Below are positions 1 to 9,876 of a stretch of DNA of 64,000 nucleotides, one piece after another. The notes under the pieces are model-generated. The model was not told the DNA's origin and ran no database searches. It was given only the letters and a program-made list of their open reading frames with translations. Each line of letters begins with the position of its first letter. Position 1 is the stretch's first letter. The position numbers and the translations under genes are program-made. Origin of the DNA: CAVXUB01 sp963764805 (GTDB lineage Bacteria; Actinomycetota; Acidimicrobiia; Acidimicrobiales; Bog-793); NCBI GenBank assembly GCA_963764805.1, contig CAVXUB010000001.1, forward strand, positions 806,001 through 870,000. The letters run 5' to 3'.

Positions 1-218
1 CTGTGGGCGACGTCCTTCTGCCGCCGGCGAGCGAGCCGCTGCCGGTTGGGCTCTTCTCCAAGGAGAACGTGACCGGGTCGCGGAAACTTGCGCGGAACGA
101 GGGAACGTTTCGCGAAAGAACTCGCCCGGCTCTCGAGCCGGTCGCGGGGCGATACCGACGGCAGAGCGGAGCCGCCGGTGAGATACTCGTGCTGCCGGCT
201 CGTTCGCGGGAGGGTCGC
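1..218. other. Left edge without an assignable gene
   Basis: No reading frame here gives a recognisable protein. A GC-rich palindrome, CCGGCTCTCGAGCCGG, lies at 126-141. The last bases before 219 carry a purine-rich GGGAGG that could serve as ribosome binding site for an ATG at 219. The stretch may hold the end of a gene starting outside the window, or the promoter of the signalling gene to its right. Confidence 0.4.
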
Positions 219-3043
219 ATGCAGGACAAGTCATCGGTCGGCACCACGACAGGCGGGCTGGCAGCCCGCCCTGCTTCCGATCCCGCCGCCGGCCCTGGTT
301 CCGAACCCGCCTACACGCCGCCTCAGGACTCGCCGCGGACCCCGCCTCCGCCAGCCGGCTCCTGAAGGCCGCCGCATCGATCGCCCGCTCGTCGGGCGAC
401 GCCGACGGTGCAGTCAAGTGGGCCATCGATCTCGTCTGCGAGTTCACCGGATGGCCCGTCGGCCACGCCTTCTGCCGTGACGATCAGGGAGCGCTCCGAT
501 CACTGCCGATCTGGCGGATCGACGACCCTCGCTACGAGCCGTTCCGCTTGGTGACGGAGACCCTCGAAGACGTCCCCGGGGCAGCCTTGCCGGCACGTGT
601 GATGGAGACGCAAGGCCCAGTATGGATCCGCAACCTGGCAGAGGAGCTGGACGCACCGCGGTGCCGGGTCGCCGAGGAGTGCGGGCTCGGGGGAGCGATC
701 GGAGTGCCCGTGATCGGATCGTGGGGCATCGAGGGCGTGCTCGAGTTCCTCGCTCCGGGCACGCTGGAAGCCGACGACCGGATGCTCGACCTGATCTCCT
801 TCGTCGGACTGCAGCTCGGCGCCGCGCTCGACTACGCGCGGGCCGAGGACGCGCTGCGGGTGAGTGAGGCGCGGCTGCGGGAGGCGCAAAACATCGCGCA
901 GATCGGGTCGTGGAGCTGGAACGCAGGGGAGGATGAGGTCTCCTGGAGCGAGGGGTTGTTTCGCGTCTATGGGCTGCCGCCGAGCGAAGGTCCCGTGGAC
1001 TTCGCCGCTTACCTCGACCACGTCGATCCCGAGGATCGCCCGGCCGTCCAGGCGGCGGTGCAGGCGGTGCTTTCCAGCGGCTCGCCCTACGAGCACGACT
1101 ACCGCATCCGCCGCCTGGACGGCGAGACCCGCTGGGTGCACGCCCGTATCGAGGTGGCCGCCCACGACGGCGACGGCACGCTCCGCTTGGCCGGGTTCTG
1201 CCAGGACGTCACCGCCGCCAAGGATCTCGAGGAGAAGCGGAGCCAGGCGACGCGGGACCTGCAGGCTCAGCAGCGCACCCTCGCCAGCATCGCCATGGGC
1301 GAGCCACTGGAGAGCATCCTGGACGAGCTCTGCAGGCAGGTGGAGGGTCGCCATCAGGGCGCCCGCTGCTCGGTCCTGCTGGCCGACGCGGACGGGCTCC
1401 ACCTGCGCCACGCGGCCGCCCCGAGCCTCCCCCCGGCGTTCGTCGAGGCGATCGACGGATTGCCCGTCGGCATCGGCAGCGGTGCCTGCGGCCACGCCGC
1501 CGCCACTGCAGACGTGGTCGTGGTCCGGGATGCGCTCGACAGCGAGCTGACGGTCGAGTTCACGGGGCTGGCGCAGGCCCACGACCTTCGTTCGGTGTGG
1601 TCGCACCCTCTCATCTCTCCAGAGGGCGAGATCCTCGGGACCTTCGCCGTCTACCGCCGTGTGCCGCACGAGCCGGACGAGTCGGAGGTGGCGACGGTGA
1701 TGTCCGCCGGGAGCCTCGCGGCGCTCGCCATCGAGCGGGAGCTCGCCAAGAGGGCCCTGCTCGACGCCGCCCGCCTCGACCCGTTGACCGGGCTGCCCAA
1801 CCGGGCCTGGTTCCTCCAGCAGCTGAGCAACCGGCTCGCCGCCGCCGAGCGGACCGCCACGGTGATGCTGGTCGGTCTCGACCGCTTCAAGTTCATCAAC
1901 GACAGCCTCGGGCACCCGATGGGCGACCGGGTGCTGGTCGGTGTGGCGAGGCGCCTGCGGGACGTGCTCGACGAGGAGGAGGTGCTGGCGCGCTTCGCCG
2001 GGGACACCTTCGCCGTCCTGCCTCGCTCGCCCTCAGCGGAGGTGGCCGCCCGCTTGGCGAGCGGGATAGAGGCGGCGCTGCAGGATCCCTTCGAGCTCGA
2101 CGGGGGCGAGTTCTTCCTCTCGGCTTCTGTCGGCATCGCCACCAACGATCGGCACGCGGACGCCGACGCCCTGATCCGCGACGCCGACTCGGCGATGTTC
2201 GCCGCCAAGGACCTGGGCCGCGGCCGCCACGCGATGTTCGACGAGGGGCTGTTGCGACGAACGACCGAGCGGCTGGCGCTGGAGGGGGACATGCGGCGGG
2301 CGATCGATCGCGACGAGTTCGTGATGCACTTCCAGCCGGTGGTGGACCTGGCGACATACAGTTGGGTGGGGGCGGAGGCTCTGGTGCGGTGGCCGCGGTC
2401 GGCAGGCGCCGTCGGGCCGGACAAGTTCGTCCCTCTGGCGGAGGAGACGGGGCTGATCATCCCGCTCGGGCACCTGATCCTCGACCACACGATCTCTCAG
2501 ATGGCAGCCTGGACCCGTGGCGGGCACGCGCTCGAGGTGTCGGCGAACCTTTCGGTCCTGCAGCTGTCCGATCCGTCGCTGGCCGAGGAGGTGCTGTCCC
2601 GCCTCGAGCGGGCCGGCATCGAGCCACGCCGCCTGACCGTCGAGGTCACCGAGACGGCCGTGATGGAGCACCTCGACCTGGCCCGGGCGACGCTCGACCG
2701 GCTCGACGAGGCAGGAGTGCGGATCGTCATCGACGACTTCGGCACCGGGTACTCCTCGATCGCCCGCCTCGGCGACCTCCCGGTGGTGGGGATCAAGATC
2801 GACCGCCGCTTCACGGCCCGGCTCACCACCGAGGAGGGGGCGGACAGGGTGGTCGGGGCGATCATCGACCTCGCTCACGCCCTCGGCCTGCAGGTGGTGG
2901 CCGAGGGGATCGAGACCGAGGACGAGCTTGCTCGGGTGGTGGACCTCGGCTGCGATATGGCGCAGGGCTACCTGTTCAGCAGGCCGGTCGCTGCCGACTC
3001 GGTGCTGGCGGTGGTCGGGGGACCCGTGCCGAGGCGGGCCTAG
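219..3043 (+). CDS. GAF-PAS-GAF-GGDEF-EAL cyclic-di-GMP signalling protein, frameshift near the N-terminus
   Basis: Multidomain cytoplasmic sensor and probable c-di-GMP phosphodiesterase. In order: a GAF domain (about 362-850), a PAS domain with a PAC tail (about 865-1240), a second GAF domain (about 1265-1740), GGDEF (about 1777-2265) and EAL (about 2280-3010). The GGDEF signature is degenerate (AGDTF) and no RxxD inhibitory site precedes it, so cyclase activity is doubtful. The EAL domain keeps EAL, the Glu of VTETAV, DDFGTGYSS, the Lys of KIDR and QGYLFSRP, so it should hydrolyse c-di-GMP. The reading frame covering the first GAF domain is open from 182 but has no ATG, GTG or TTG before 548. 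The only good start is ATG 219 after GGGAGG, in another frame that stops at 365. One indel between 219 and 360 would join them. The stop overlaps that of the convergent cyclase by 4 bases. Confidence 0.85.
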
Positions 3044-4680
3044 GTGGCCTCGGCCACCACGCCTCCCTGCGCCTTGGCGATGTAGAGCGCCTTGTCGGCG
3101 GCGGTGGTGAGGGTACGGACACGCTCGAGCGGACCGGCGGCGAGCCCGATCGAGACCGACACCTCCAGCTCCGTGCTCAGGTCCGTCCACGGCGCCTCGG
3201 AGACCGAGCACAAGATGGCCTCAGCTCTGTCCCTCGCCGCCTGGCCGCTCGACCCGGCCATCACGATCACGAACTCGTCGCCCCCGATGCGAGCCGCGAA
3301 GTCCGCTGACCGGACGCTCCCGCCGAAGATGGCGCCGAGCCGGCGCAGCACCTCGTCGCCCACCAGATGCCCGAAACGGTCGTTGACCGACTTGAAGTGA
3401 TCCACGTCGATGACGAGCAGCGCGGCGGACTCCACTCGCCGTGCCCGCAGGTCGCTCAGGTAGCGGTCGAGCGCCCTCCGGTTGGCCATCCCGGTGAGGT
3501 GGTCGAGGTAGGCGTGGCGGCTGAGTACGTCGTTCTCGGCACGCAGGCGCTCGGAAGCCACGATCGAGCGCATCGAGAGCAGGGCCGCTGACCGGTCGAC
3601 GTCACGCTGCGCCGCCAGCCGCTCCACCGCCCGCAGGCCGGCCGTGATCGTCCTGTTCTCGCGCATCGCCTCGAGGACGCAGGCCTGGTGCATGGCGAGG
3701 TCGTAGTAGCAGGCCTCCTCGCCGGGGTCGAAGAGGGCGATCGCTTCCTCGGCGGCGGCTGCCGCCCGCTCTACACCCACCGTTTCGGGGCAGAGAGCGA
3801 CGCAGAGCTGGAAGCCGCTCGTCCAGTCGCCGCTCGACTCGGGATCGTCGAGGTGAGCCAGCGCCTGCTGGGAGCGGTCGATGCCGGCGGTTGCGTCCAT
3901 CAGCAGGGAGGCGTTGCGGAGCTCGGTGCGCCATTCCTCGGGCATGTCGACGAGCGACGCCTCCTCGAATGCCGCTCGAAACTCCGCGTGCCTCGCCCGC
4001 ACCCCGTCCGCATCTCCCATCTCGCGGAGCCCGCACGCCCAGTCGAGCTGCACGGTCACCCGGTTGTAGGCGAGGGCGGCACGGTGGAGCAACGGGTCCT
4101 TGTTCTGAGGGTCGACGGCGTCGACCATCTCCGCCGCGGCCGCGTACTGCTCGTCCGCCAGCTCGAACAGCCGCCGTTGCAGGTAGCAGAAGGCGAGCCG
4201 GAGGTGTGCGCTCGCCCGCACCACCTCGTCACCGGCCGTGGCCTCCAGGATCACCGAGGCGCGGGCGAGGTCGAGCGAGGCGCGGGCGACTTGGCCGGCG
4301 TCTTGGCGGTTGATCCACACCCAGGCCCGCCATGCGAGGGCAAGGCCGAGGGTGGCGTCATCCCCGTCCTCCTCCGCCAGGCGCTTCAGCTTCTCGATCA
4401 TCGGCAGCGGATCGTCGCCTTTGTCATCCATATGTCGGATCACGCCGTACAGGGACGCCCTCACCACGTCCCGCCAGCCGTGGTGCTCGGCCAGCTCGGC
4501 CAGCTCGGCGAACTCGGCGGCCGAGCCCGGGAGGTCGCATTCGAAGGCCCGGCGGCTCGCCTCATATCGCTCAGAACGCTCAGAGTGATCGGAGTGATCG
4601 AACTGATCGGCGGGTGTGGCCGCCACCGGTCGGGATTGCGGCTCCTGATGCTGCACTTGAAGCCAATCGGCCTGCGTCAC
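3040..4680 (-). CDS. Diguanylate cyclase with N-terminal TPR-like helical region
   Basis: Predicted c-di-GMP synthase. The C-terminal ~160 residues form a complete GGDEF domain: DHLTGMANRR, DVDHFKSVNDRFGH and an intact GGDEF, with the product-inhibition motif RSAD five residues upstream. The N-terminal ~380 residues are alanine-rich amphipathic helices resembling tetratricopeptide repeats and probably sense a partner. There are no membrane segments. GTG at 4680 is preferred because GGGAGA lies just upstream; a GTG at 4719 would add 13 residues. The first 70 codons contain two short in-frame tandem repeats: 4565-4612 encodes HSDHSERSER and 4484-4520 encodes AEFAELAELAE. It faces the GGDEF-EAL gene tail to tail, so a synthase and a likely hydrolase are neighbours. 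Confidence 0.85.
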   Translation of the reverse strand: MTQADWLQVQHQEPQSRPVAATPADQFDHSDHSERSERYEASRRAFECDLPGSAAEFAELAELAEHHGWRDVVRASLYGVIRHMDDKGDDPLPMIEKLKRLAEEDGDDATLGLALAWRAWVWINRQDAGQVARASLDLARASVILEATAGDEVVRASAHLRLAFCYLQRRLFELADEQYAAAAEMVDAVDPQNKDPLLHRAALAYNRVTVQLDWACGLREMGDADGVRARHAEFRAAFEEASLVDMPEEWRTELRNASLLMDATAGIDRSQQALAHLDDPESSGDWTSGFQLCVALCPETVGVERAAAAAEEAIALFDPGEEACYYDLAMHQACVLEAMRENRTITAGLRAVERLAAQRDVDRSAALLSMRSIVASERLRAENDVLSRHAYLDHLTGMANRRALDRYLSDLRARRVESAALLVIDVDHFKSVNDRFGHLVGDEVLRRLGAIFGGSVRSADFAARIGGDEFVIVMAGSSGQAARDRAEAILCSVSEAPWTDLSTELEVSVSIGLAAGPLERVRTLTTAADKALYIAKAQGGVVAEAT

Positions 4681-4887
4681 CAAACTTCTCCCAGCTGCCG
4701 TGAGCAGCCGAACGACCACTCACCGTACAAGTCTACGACTGGCGTGCGAGAGGCGCGCTGAGAAGGCCGCAGGTGAGGCGAGGGCGGCGTTTCGGAGGCT
4801 CAGCGGGATTGGTCGTCCGTCGGAACGTTCTGGCGCCGATCACCCGCCTTGAAACTGTCCAGTTATCGTGCGCCAGTTGGGCCCCCG

Positions 4888-6223
4888 TCAGGCGAACACG
4901 ATCGTCGCCTTGCCCGCAGCCTTGCCCTCCCGCAGCGCCCGGTCGGCCTCCTCGATGTGGGTCACATTGACCGCCGAGGTCGTGTGGCAGACGCCGATCG
5001 TGACGCCGACGTTGAGCGGCCGGTCGCCGATCTCGATCGGGTCGGCCAATGAGCGCTGGATGCGGACGGCCACCGATTCCGCTGCCTGCGTGTGAGGCCC
5101 CGTCGCAGAAGATGACGAACTCGTCGCCGCCCAGGCGGCAGACGATGTCCTGCTGGCGGACACAGCCGAGCAGCCGCTCCGCCACCACCTGGAGGAGCTT
5201 GTCGCCGATCGCATGGCCCAAGGAGTCGTTGACAGGCTTGAAGTTGTCGAGGTCGCAGTAGAGGACCGCGCCGTGGCGCTTGTTGTTGATCAAGTGCTCG
5301 AGGAAGACGCGCCGGTTCACGAGTCCTGTGAGGGCATCGTGGTTGGCGAGCTCGTCGCGGCGTGCGGCCTGGTCCGTCCAGCGGAGGATCAGCTCCGTCA
5401 GGTCCCGGGCGAGGCCTATCCCGTAGGCGTGCTGCGTCGGGACGTTGTGGTCGCCGGCCGTCCAGACGGTGACCGTGGCCGCCGGGCTTGCCGGGCTCCA
5501 GGGGACCGGCTCGATCCAGAACCCTGACAAGCCGAGTTGCTCGGTCAGTGCGCGCGCCTCCTCGCTGAGACGCTCGTCCTTCGAGCCACCGGAGACGCGG
5601 CAGAGCCCATGCCGGCACTCGTCCCATGGTGACCCCGCCGTATCGTCGACACCGGCGAGTGCATCGGGCACCGCCGTCCCGACCTGCATCCACATGTCGC
5701 CCTCGTGCCAGGCGATGGCGATCAGAGATCCGTACTCGCGCCAAGAGATCGCGTCGAGGACGGGTGTCAGCGCATCCGCTCGTGAGGCTCCCGAGAGGAG
5801 GTGCTTGAGGACGGTGTCGGCGGCAACATCGGGGCTCTGCCAGAGGCAGATGCCGATGTACTGCTCGGCACCGTCGTCGACGGTGGTCGTCAGCGACTCC
5901 ATCGGCACCCAGGAGCCGTCTCCCCTGCGGACGCGGAAGTGGCCGGGAACTGGTGCCGCTCGACCGGTCGGGTCACGCCACGCCAATCCGGCTACGGCAC
6001 GGTCGACGTCGTCGGGGTGCAGCTGGTCGAGCACGTTGGTGCCGAGCAAGTCGGCCGAATCCAGACCGAGGATCGGGCCGCTGGCCCTGTTGGCGTAGAC
6101 GAGCGTGCCGTCGTTGTGGACGGCGATGAACAACACCGTGCTGAATGTGCGCACGAACGACGCCTGTAGCTCGACAAGTGTGCCGCTGCCGGAGAAGGGC
6201 TCCGTGACGTCGCCTTGATCCAT
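4888..6223 (-). CDS. PAS-GGDEF diguanylate cyclase, frameshifted near position 5090
   Basis: Predicted diguanylate cyclase. The N-terminal ~120 residues form a PAS domain (LYANRASGPILGLDSADLLG-type sequence followed by the PAC motif FRVRRGDGSW). A linker with GAF-like composition follows, then a GGDEF domain with DALTGLVNRR, CDLDNFKPVNDSLGH, an RQQD inhibitory site and intact GGDEF. After GGDEFVIFCDGA the frame is lost. The correct continuation (TQAAESVAVRIQRSL to KATIVFA) is in another frame ending at 4888, so one indel lies near 5090 in the run CACACGC. ATG 6223 gives MDQGDVTEP; an ATG-independent start further up is possible. It lies next to another cyclase on the same strand with about 200 bases between them. 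Confidence 0.75.
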
Positions 6224-6287
6224 ACGGGTGTCTGCCCTTTGTCTCGGGATTCCTAAAGTCTTGAGCCCCTGCGCCGACATACTTTGT

Positions 6288-6491
6288 ATGGCGGACCCGG
6301 CCGGAGATGCTCAAGGATTCTCCACTCGAGAGCCCGACGGCTTCAACACGACCACGCCATTTTCTGATCTGGCGTGGATAGAGATGCCGACCGGAATGGA
6401 CTGGTCAGACCCCTGCAAGGTTCGCCAACTCGTGCGCGTCCTGACCGGCGACCTGGAGGCCCTCATGCGATCGGTGGTGCCGCGGGACTGA
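6288..6491 (+). CDS. Small hypothetical protein
   Basis: A 67-codon frame starting ATGGCGGAC, divergent from the PAS-GGDEF gene and convergent with the FMN-binding protein gene. The product is acidic and soluble, with a C-terminal helix-like segment (VRQLVRVLTGDLEALMRSVV). I do not recognise a family. Support is limited to an otherwise empty gap of suitable size and an unbroken frame; the frame stays open upstream to 6228. It could be a chance frame in GC-rich DNA. Confidence 0.35.
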   Translation: MADPAGDAQGFSTREPDGFNTTTPFSDLAWIEMPTGMDWSDPCKVRQLVRVLTGDLEALMRSVVPRD

Positions 6492-6503
6492 CGGCGCGCA
6501 AGG

Positions 6504-7031
6504 CTACGGAGCGACGAGCCCCCTCTCGGAGCGAAGCCTCTGCCGATCCGCCGCATAGCCGACCATCCATGTCGCCTCGAGCCGGTAGATGCGGATGTCC
6601 GGCCCCCAGTCGAGAGGTGATTCGTCGTAGTGCGCCGTCCAGTGGTCGATCGTCTCGTTCCAGGTTGCGTCGTCCGCCCCCAGCTGCCGCGCCTTGCCGT
6701 GCGAGAAGACCGCCAGCTCCTCGTTGTCCACGTGAGCGGCGCTCACCGAGGGGCGGGTGGCGAGGTGGCGCGCCTTGGCGCTCGATCCGCTGGTGCTCCA
6801 CGTCCACGTTCCGTGCAAGAAGTGACCGTCGACTGCGCTGATCCGAGGCTCTCCGGCAGCGGTGACCGTCGCCAGGGACACCACCTTCATCCCGGAGAGC
6901 AACCCGACGATGTCGGCAGCCGTGAGCAGGCGCTCCCCGTGGATGATCCCCTTCAGGTGCTCGGTGGCACCGGCGTGCGACCTGTCGAGCAGCGCTTGTA
7001 GTTCGTCGATCTCGGCCGGCGTCTCGAGCAC
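6504..7031 (-). CDS. Pyridoxamine 5'-phosphate oxidase-like FMN-binding protein
   Basis: A 175-residue split-barrel protein of the PNPOx-like superfamily, probably an FMN- or F420-dependent oxidoreductase of unknown substrate. The conserved strand MKVVSLATVTAAGEPRIS and the following VDGHFLHGTWTWSTSGSSAKARHL segment (shown in part) match the flavin-binding core. A final strand pair around WGPDIRIYRLEATWM closes the barrel. A helical N-terminal extension of about 40 residues is present. The start is GTG. It follows the LOG-family gene by 9 bases on the same strand, so the two are probably cotranscribed. Confidence 0.75.
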   Translation of the reverse strand: MLETPAEIDELQALLDRSHAGATEHLKGIIHGERLLTAADIVGLLSGMKVVSLATVTAAGEPRISAVDGHFLHGTWTWSTSGSSAKARHLATRPSVSAAHVDNEELAVFSHGKARQLGADDATWNETIDHWTAHYDESPLDWGPDIRIYRLEATWMVGYAADRQRLRSERGLVAP

Positions 7032-7040
7032 GGGCGAAGC

Positions 7041-7622
7041 TTAGGCAAGCGGTGCGGCTTGGAACTTGTCCACTCGAGGATGTCTCCAGGCCGTCATCTC
7101 GTCGAGGAGCGAGCTTGCGGAGCGGGCGGCAAGAACCGTCGCCCGGTGCGCCGGGCGAACGAAGCCCTCGGCAACGGCATGATCGAAGAACCCCAGCAGA
7201 CCCTGGTAGTAGCCGGCCACGTCGAGCAGCGCGCAGGGCTTGTCCTGCAGCCCGAGCTGCGACCAGGTCAGCACCTCGGCGAACTCCTCCAGCGTGCCGA
7301 GACCGCCGGGAAGAGCCACGAAACCATCCGACAGCTCTGCCATCGTCGCCTTCCGCTCATGCATCGAGCGCGTGATGCGGAGGTCCGCCAGGCTCCTGTG
7401 CGCGACCTCCCGATCCACCAGTACCTGCGGAATGACCCCGACCACCTCGCCGCCGCCGGCGAGCACCGTGTCGGCGAGCAGTCCCATGAGCCCGATGCTC
7501 GACCCCCCGTAGACGAGCCGGATCCGGCGCCTTACGAGCTCGTTCCCGAGCTCCAGGGCTGCCTCGGAGTATTCCGGCCGGTTCCCCGTGCTCGATCCGC
7601 AGAAGACGCACACACTCTTCAT
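7041..7622 (-). CDS. LOG-family nucleoside 5'-monophosphate phosphoribohydrolase
   Basis: A 193-residue protein of the LOG (Lonely Guy) family, related to cytokinin-activating enzymes that release the base from nucleoside 5'-monophosphates. The N-terminal nucleotide-binding fold (VCVFCGSS, VYGGSSIGLMG) and the diagnostic PGGLGTLEEF motif are intact. The family's catalytic Arg and Glu residues are present in HERKATM and PGGLGTLEE. Length is normal. Start ATG 7622 gives MKSVCVFCGSS, the typical N-terminus. The 237-base gap to the divergent hydrolase gene should hold both promoters. In actinobacteria the physiological role is often nucleotide salvage; the substrate cannot be read from sequence. 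Confidence 0.88.
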   Translation of the reverse strand: MKSVCVFCGSSTGNRPEYSEAALELGNELVRRRIRLVYGGSSIGLMGLLADTVLAGGGEVVGVIPQVLVDREVAHRSLADLRITRSMHERKATMAELSDGFVALPGGLGTLEEFAEVLTWSQLGLQDKPCALLDVAGYYQGLLGFFDHAVAEGFVRPAHRATVLAARSASSLLDEMTAWRHPRVDKFQAAPLA

Positions 7623-7859
7623 CGCTCAGGGACCGTAGTGCCCTTCCCAGGTATGGAGACGGGCAATATCATTGTGGCGGGTCCTCGGGGCAATGACCGA
7701 TCCGAAGAGCCGGAGATGAGGGTGCAATCCGGTCACGCTGGAGGCACACGTACGTGCGCCAGAGAGTCGTCCCTCCTTGCTCTTCCCCCGAGGGCCCGCT
7801 CGTCGGCAGCCGAGGGCAGCCATGAGCAGGGCAGCAGGGCAGCAACCTAGAGTCGGCCT

Positions 7860-8639
7860 GTGGCGCGCCAACGGATCCACTACGGCGAGCTGCGTGACCA
7901 GGTCGAGGATCTTTGGCTGCCCCGGGCTGGTGTTTCGCGTCCCGGAGGCGGATGGCCCGTCGTAGTGCTGGTACATGGTGGCTTCTGGCGAGGTCCTTAC
8001 AGGCGGAGCCTCATGACGCCGCTCGCCAAGAGCATCGGCGCCCGAGGGTGGGCTGCGTTGAACGTCGAGTACCGCCGGGTCGGGCCCTACGGCGGGGGCG
8101 GCGGATGGCCCGAGACCTTCGAGGACGTGTTGCGGAGCGTCGATCACCTGGCTCGGCTGGCTGATGGTGGAGTGCCGCTCGATCTCGACCGGGTCGTCAT
8201 CTGCGGGCATTCGGCGGGCGCCCATCTCGGCTTCCTCGTCGCAGCCGATGCGGCGGACCGGCGCCGGAGGGTCAGGCTGGCCGGCGCTATGGCGCTTGCC
8301 GGCGTGCTCGACCTGAGGGCTGCGGACGAGCTCGGGCTCGGCGCCGACGCTGCCGCCAACCTGATGGGCTGCCACGCTGAAGAGGCAGCGGCGGCATATG
8401 ACGCGGCCTCACCGATCGAGATGCTCCCGCTCGGCGTCCCACAGGTGCTCGTGCACGGGACGCGGGACAGAGCGGTGCCTGTGGCCATGAGCGAGCAGTA
8501 TGCCGAGCGCGCGCGGGCAGCGGGCGACGACGTCCGCCTGATCGTGCTCGAGGAGACCGGCCACAGGGACGTCGTCGATGCCGGCGGCCAGGCGTGGGCA
8601 GTGGCACTGGCGGAGCTCGGCGGTCTTCTCGGCGTCTGA
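7860..8639 (+). CDS. Alpha/beta hydrolase (esterase or kynurenine-formamidase-like)
   Basis: A 259-residue alpha/beta-hydrolase of the carboxylesterase type. It has the oxyanion-hole motif HGGFWR and the nucleophile elbow GHSAGAH. The acid is in VHGTRDRAVP and the catalytic His in ETGHRDVVD. HGGFW plus GHSAGA is the pattern of kynurenine formamidase and feruloyl-esterase-like proteins, but no tryptophan-degradation genes are nearby, so the substrate is open. There is no signal peptide, so it is cytoplasmic. The start is GTG 7860. It converges with glpX across a 63-base gap. Confidence 0.8.
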   Translation: MARQRIHYGELRDQVEDLWLPRAGVSRPGGGWPVVVLVHGGFWRGPYRRSLMTPLAKSIGARGWAALNVEYRRVGPYGGGGGWPETFEDVLRSVDHLARLADGGVPLDLDRVVICGHSAGAHLGFLVAADAADRRRRVRLAGAMALAGVLDLRAADELGLGADAAANLMGCHAEEAAAAYDAASPIEMLPLGVPQVLVHGTRDRAVPVAMSEQYAERARAAGDDVRLIVLEETGHRDVVDAGGQAWAVALAELGGLLGV

Positions 8640-8702
8640 CCGTCGCACCGACGCCGGCGGTCACCGACCGGCACCGGCACCTCAAACAGAGCCGGCCGGC
8701 GC

Positions 8703-9692
8703 TCAGCGTGGGTCTGCCTGGTACCTCCGCCCGGTGAACCGCTCCAACTTCTCGAAACTGTGCTCCGCCACGATCCGCCTCCTCGTCCCCGACCTCGATC
8801 GCATGACGAGCGAGTCGGTGTGGGCGCTGTCAGCAGTGGTCCGCACCCCGTCCAGCAGGGTCCCGGCGGTGACGCCGGTCACGGCGACGAACACGTCGTC
8901 ACCCGCCACAAGATCGTCGGACGTCAGCACGGCGTCGAGGTCGTAGCCGGCAGCCTCCGCTGCCGCCCGCTCGTCGTCGTCACGAGGCCAGAGCCGGCAC
9001 TGGATGGCGCCGCCCAGGCACTTGATGGCTGCGGCCGCCAGCACCCCCTCGGTCCCGCCGCCGATCCCCATAACGGCATCGACGTCGTCGTCCCGCCTCG
9101 CCGCCGCGATGGCCGGCGCCGTGTCCCCGTGCGGGATGAGCCTCACCTTCGCCCCGAGCTCGTCGCGCAGCTCGGCGATCAGCGCCGTGTGCCGGTCGCG
9201 GTCGAGGACCACCACGCTCACGTCCTGCGGCGTCTTGCCCTTCACCTCGGCGATCCGCCGCACGTTCTCGGTGGCGGACTCCCGGATGTCGATGACGCCG
9301 GCCGCCTCCGGTCCGACGGCGATCTTTTGCAGGTAGAAGGTCGGTGGGTAGTACATCGTCCCCCGCTGGGACACGGCGATCACCGAGATGGCGTTTGGTA
9401 GGCCCATGGCGGTCAGCTCGGTCCCCTCCAGCGGATCGACTGCCACGTCCACCGCCGCGCCGGAGCCGTTGCCGACGTGCTCGCCGTTGTAGAGCATCGG
9501 GGCCTTGTCCTTCTCGCCCTCACCGATCACGACTACCCCGTCCATCGTCACCGTGTCGAGCATCAGCCGCATGGCGTCGACGGCAGCCTGATCGGCGTCG
9601 TTCTTGCGGCCGCGGCCGACCCAGCGGGCCGAGGCCATCGCAGCGGCCTCGGTGACGCGCACGAGCTCCAGCGCCAGGTTGCGATCAGGCAT
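8703..9692 (-). CDS. glpX: Class II fructose-1,6-bisphosphatase GlpX
   Basis: Hydrolyses fructose 1,6-bisphosphate to fructose 6-phosphate in gluconeogenesis, in the cytoplasm. The 329-residue length is typical of class II enzymes. Family motifs are intact: AAMASARWVGRGRKNDAD, the metal-binding VVIGEGEKDKAPMLYNGE, DVAVDPLEGTEL and the sugar-phosphate region MGIGGGTEGVLAAAA. Start ATG 9692 follows an AAGGGG ribosome binding site. It is divergent from the UDP-glucose dehydrogenase gene across 184 bases. GlpX is the usual and often only FBPase in actinobacteria. Confidence 0.95.
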   Translation of the reverse strand: MPDRNLALELVRVTEAAAMASARWVGRGRKNDADQAAVDAMRLMLDTVTMDGVVVIGEGEKDKAPMLYNGEHVGNGSGAAVDVAVDPLEGTELTAMGLPNAISVIAVSQRGTMYYPPTFYLQKIAVGPEAAGVIDIRESATENVRRIAEVKGKTPQDVSVVVLDRDRHTALIAELRDELGAKVRLIPHGDTAPAIAAARRDDDVDAVMGIGGGTEGVLAAAAIKCLGGAIQCRLWPRDDDERAAAEAAGYDLDAVLTSDDLVAGDDVFVAVTGVTAGTLLDGVRTTADSAHTDSLVMRSRSGTRRRIVAEHSFEKLERFTGRRYQADPR

Positions 9693-9876
9693 CCGGGTTC
9701 CCCTTTTCCCAGAAATTGTGTCTTACGAACTGGTCCCCGTGGTCGCCCCTGCCCCCCACGGCCGTCGGCCGGGGCTCGGCACGGAGGTCGGCACACGAGC
9801 AGCCCGGCAACGATTCGCCCGCAGGGCCGCCGGGTAGTTGATGAGGAACCACGAGATCGAGACGGAGGGCGTCTAA

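Noticed and set aside
500..1915. Long minus-strand open frame opposite the GGDEF-EAL gene
   Set aside because: Shadow of high-GC codon use; no domain similarity, while the opposite strand encodes clear GAF/PAS/GGDEF motifs.
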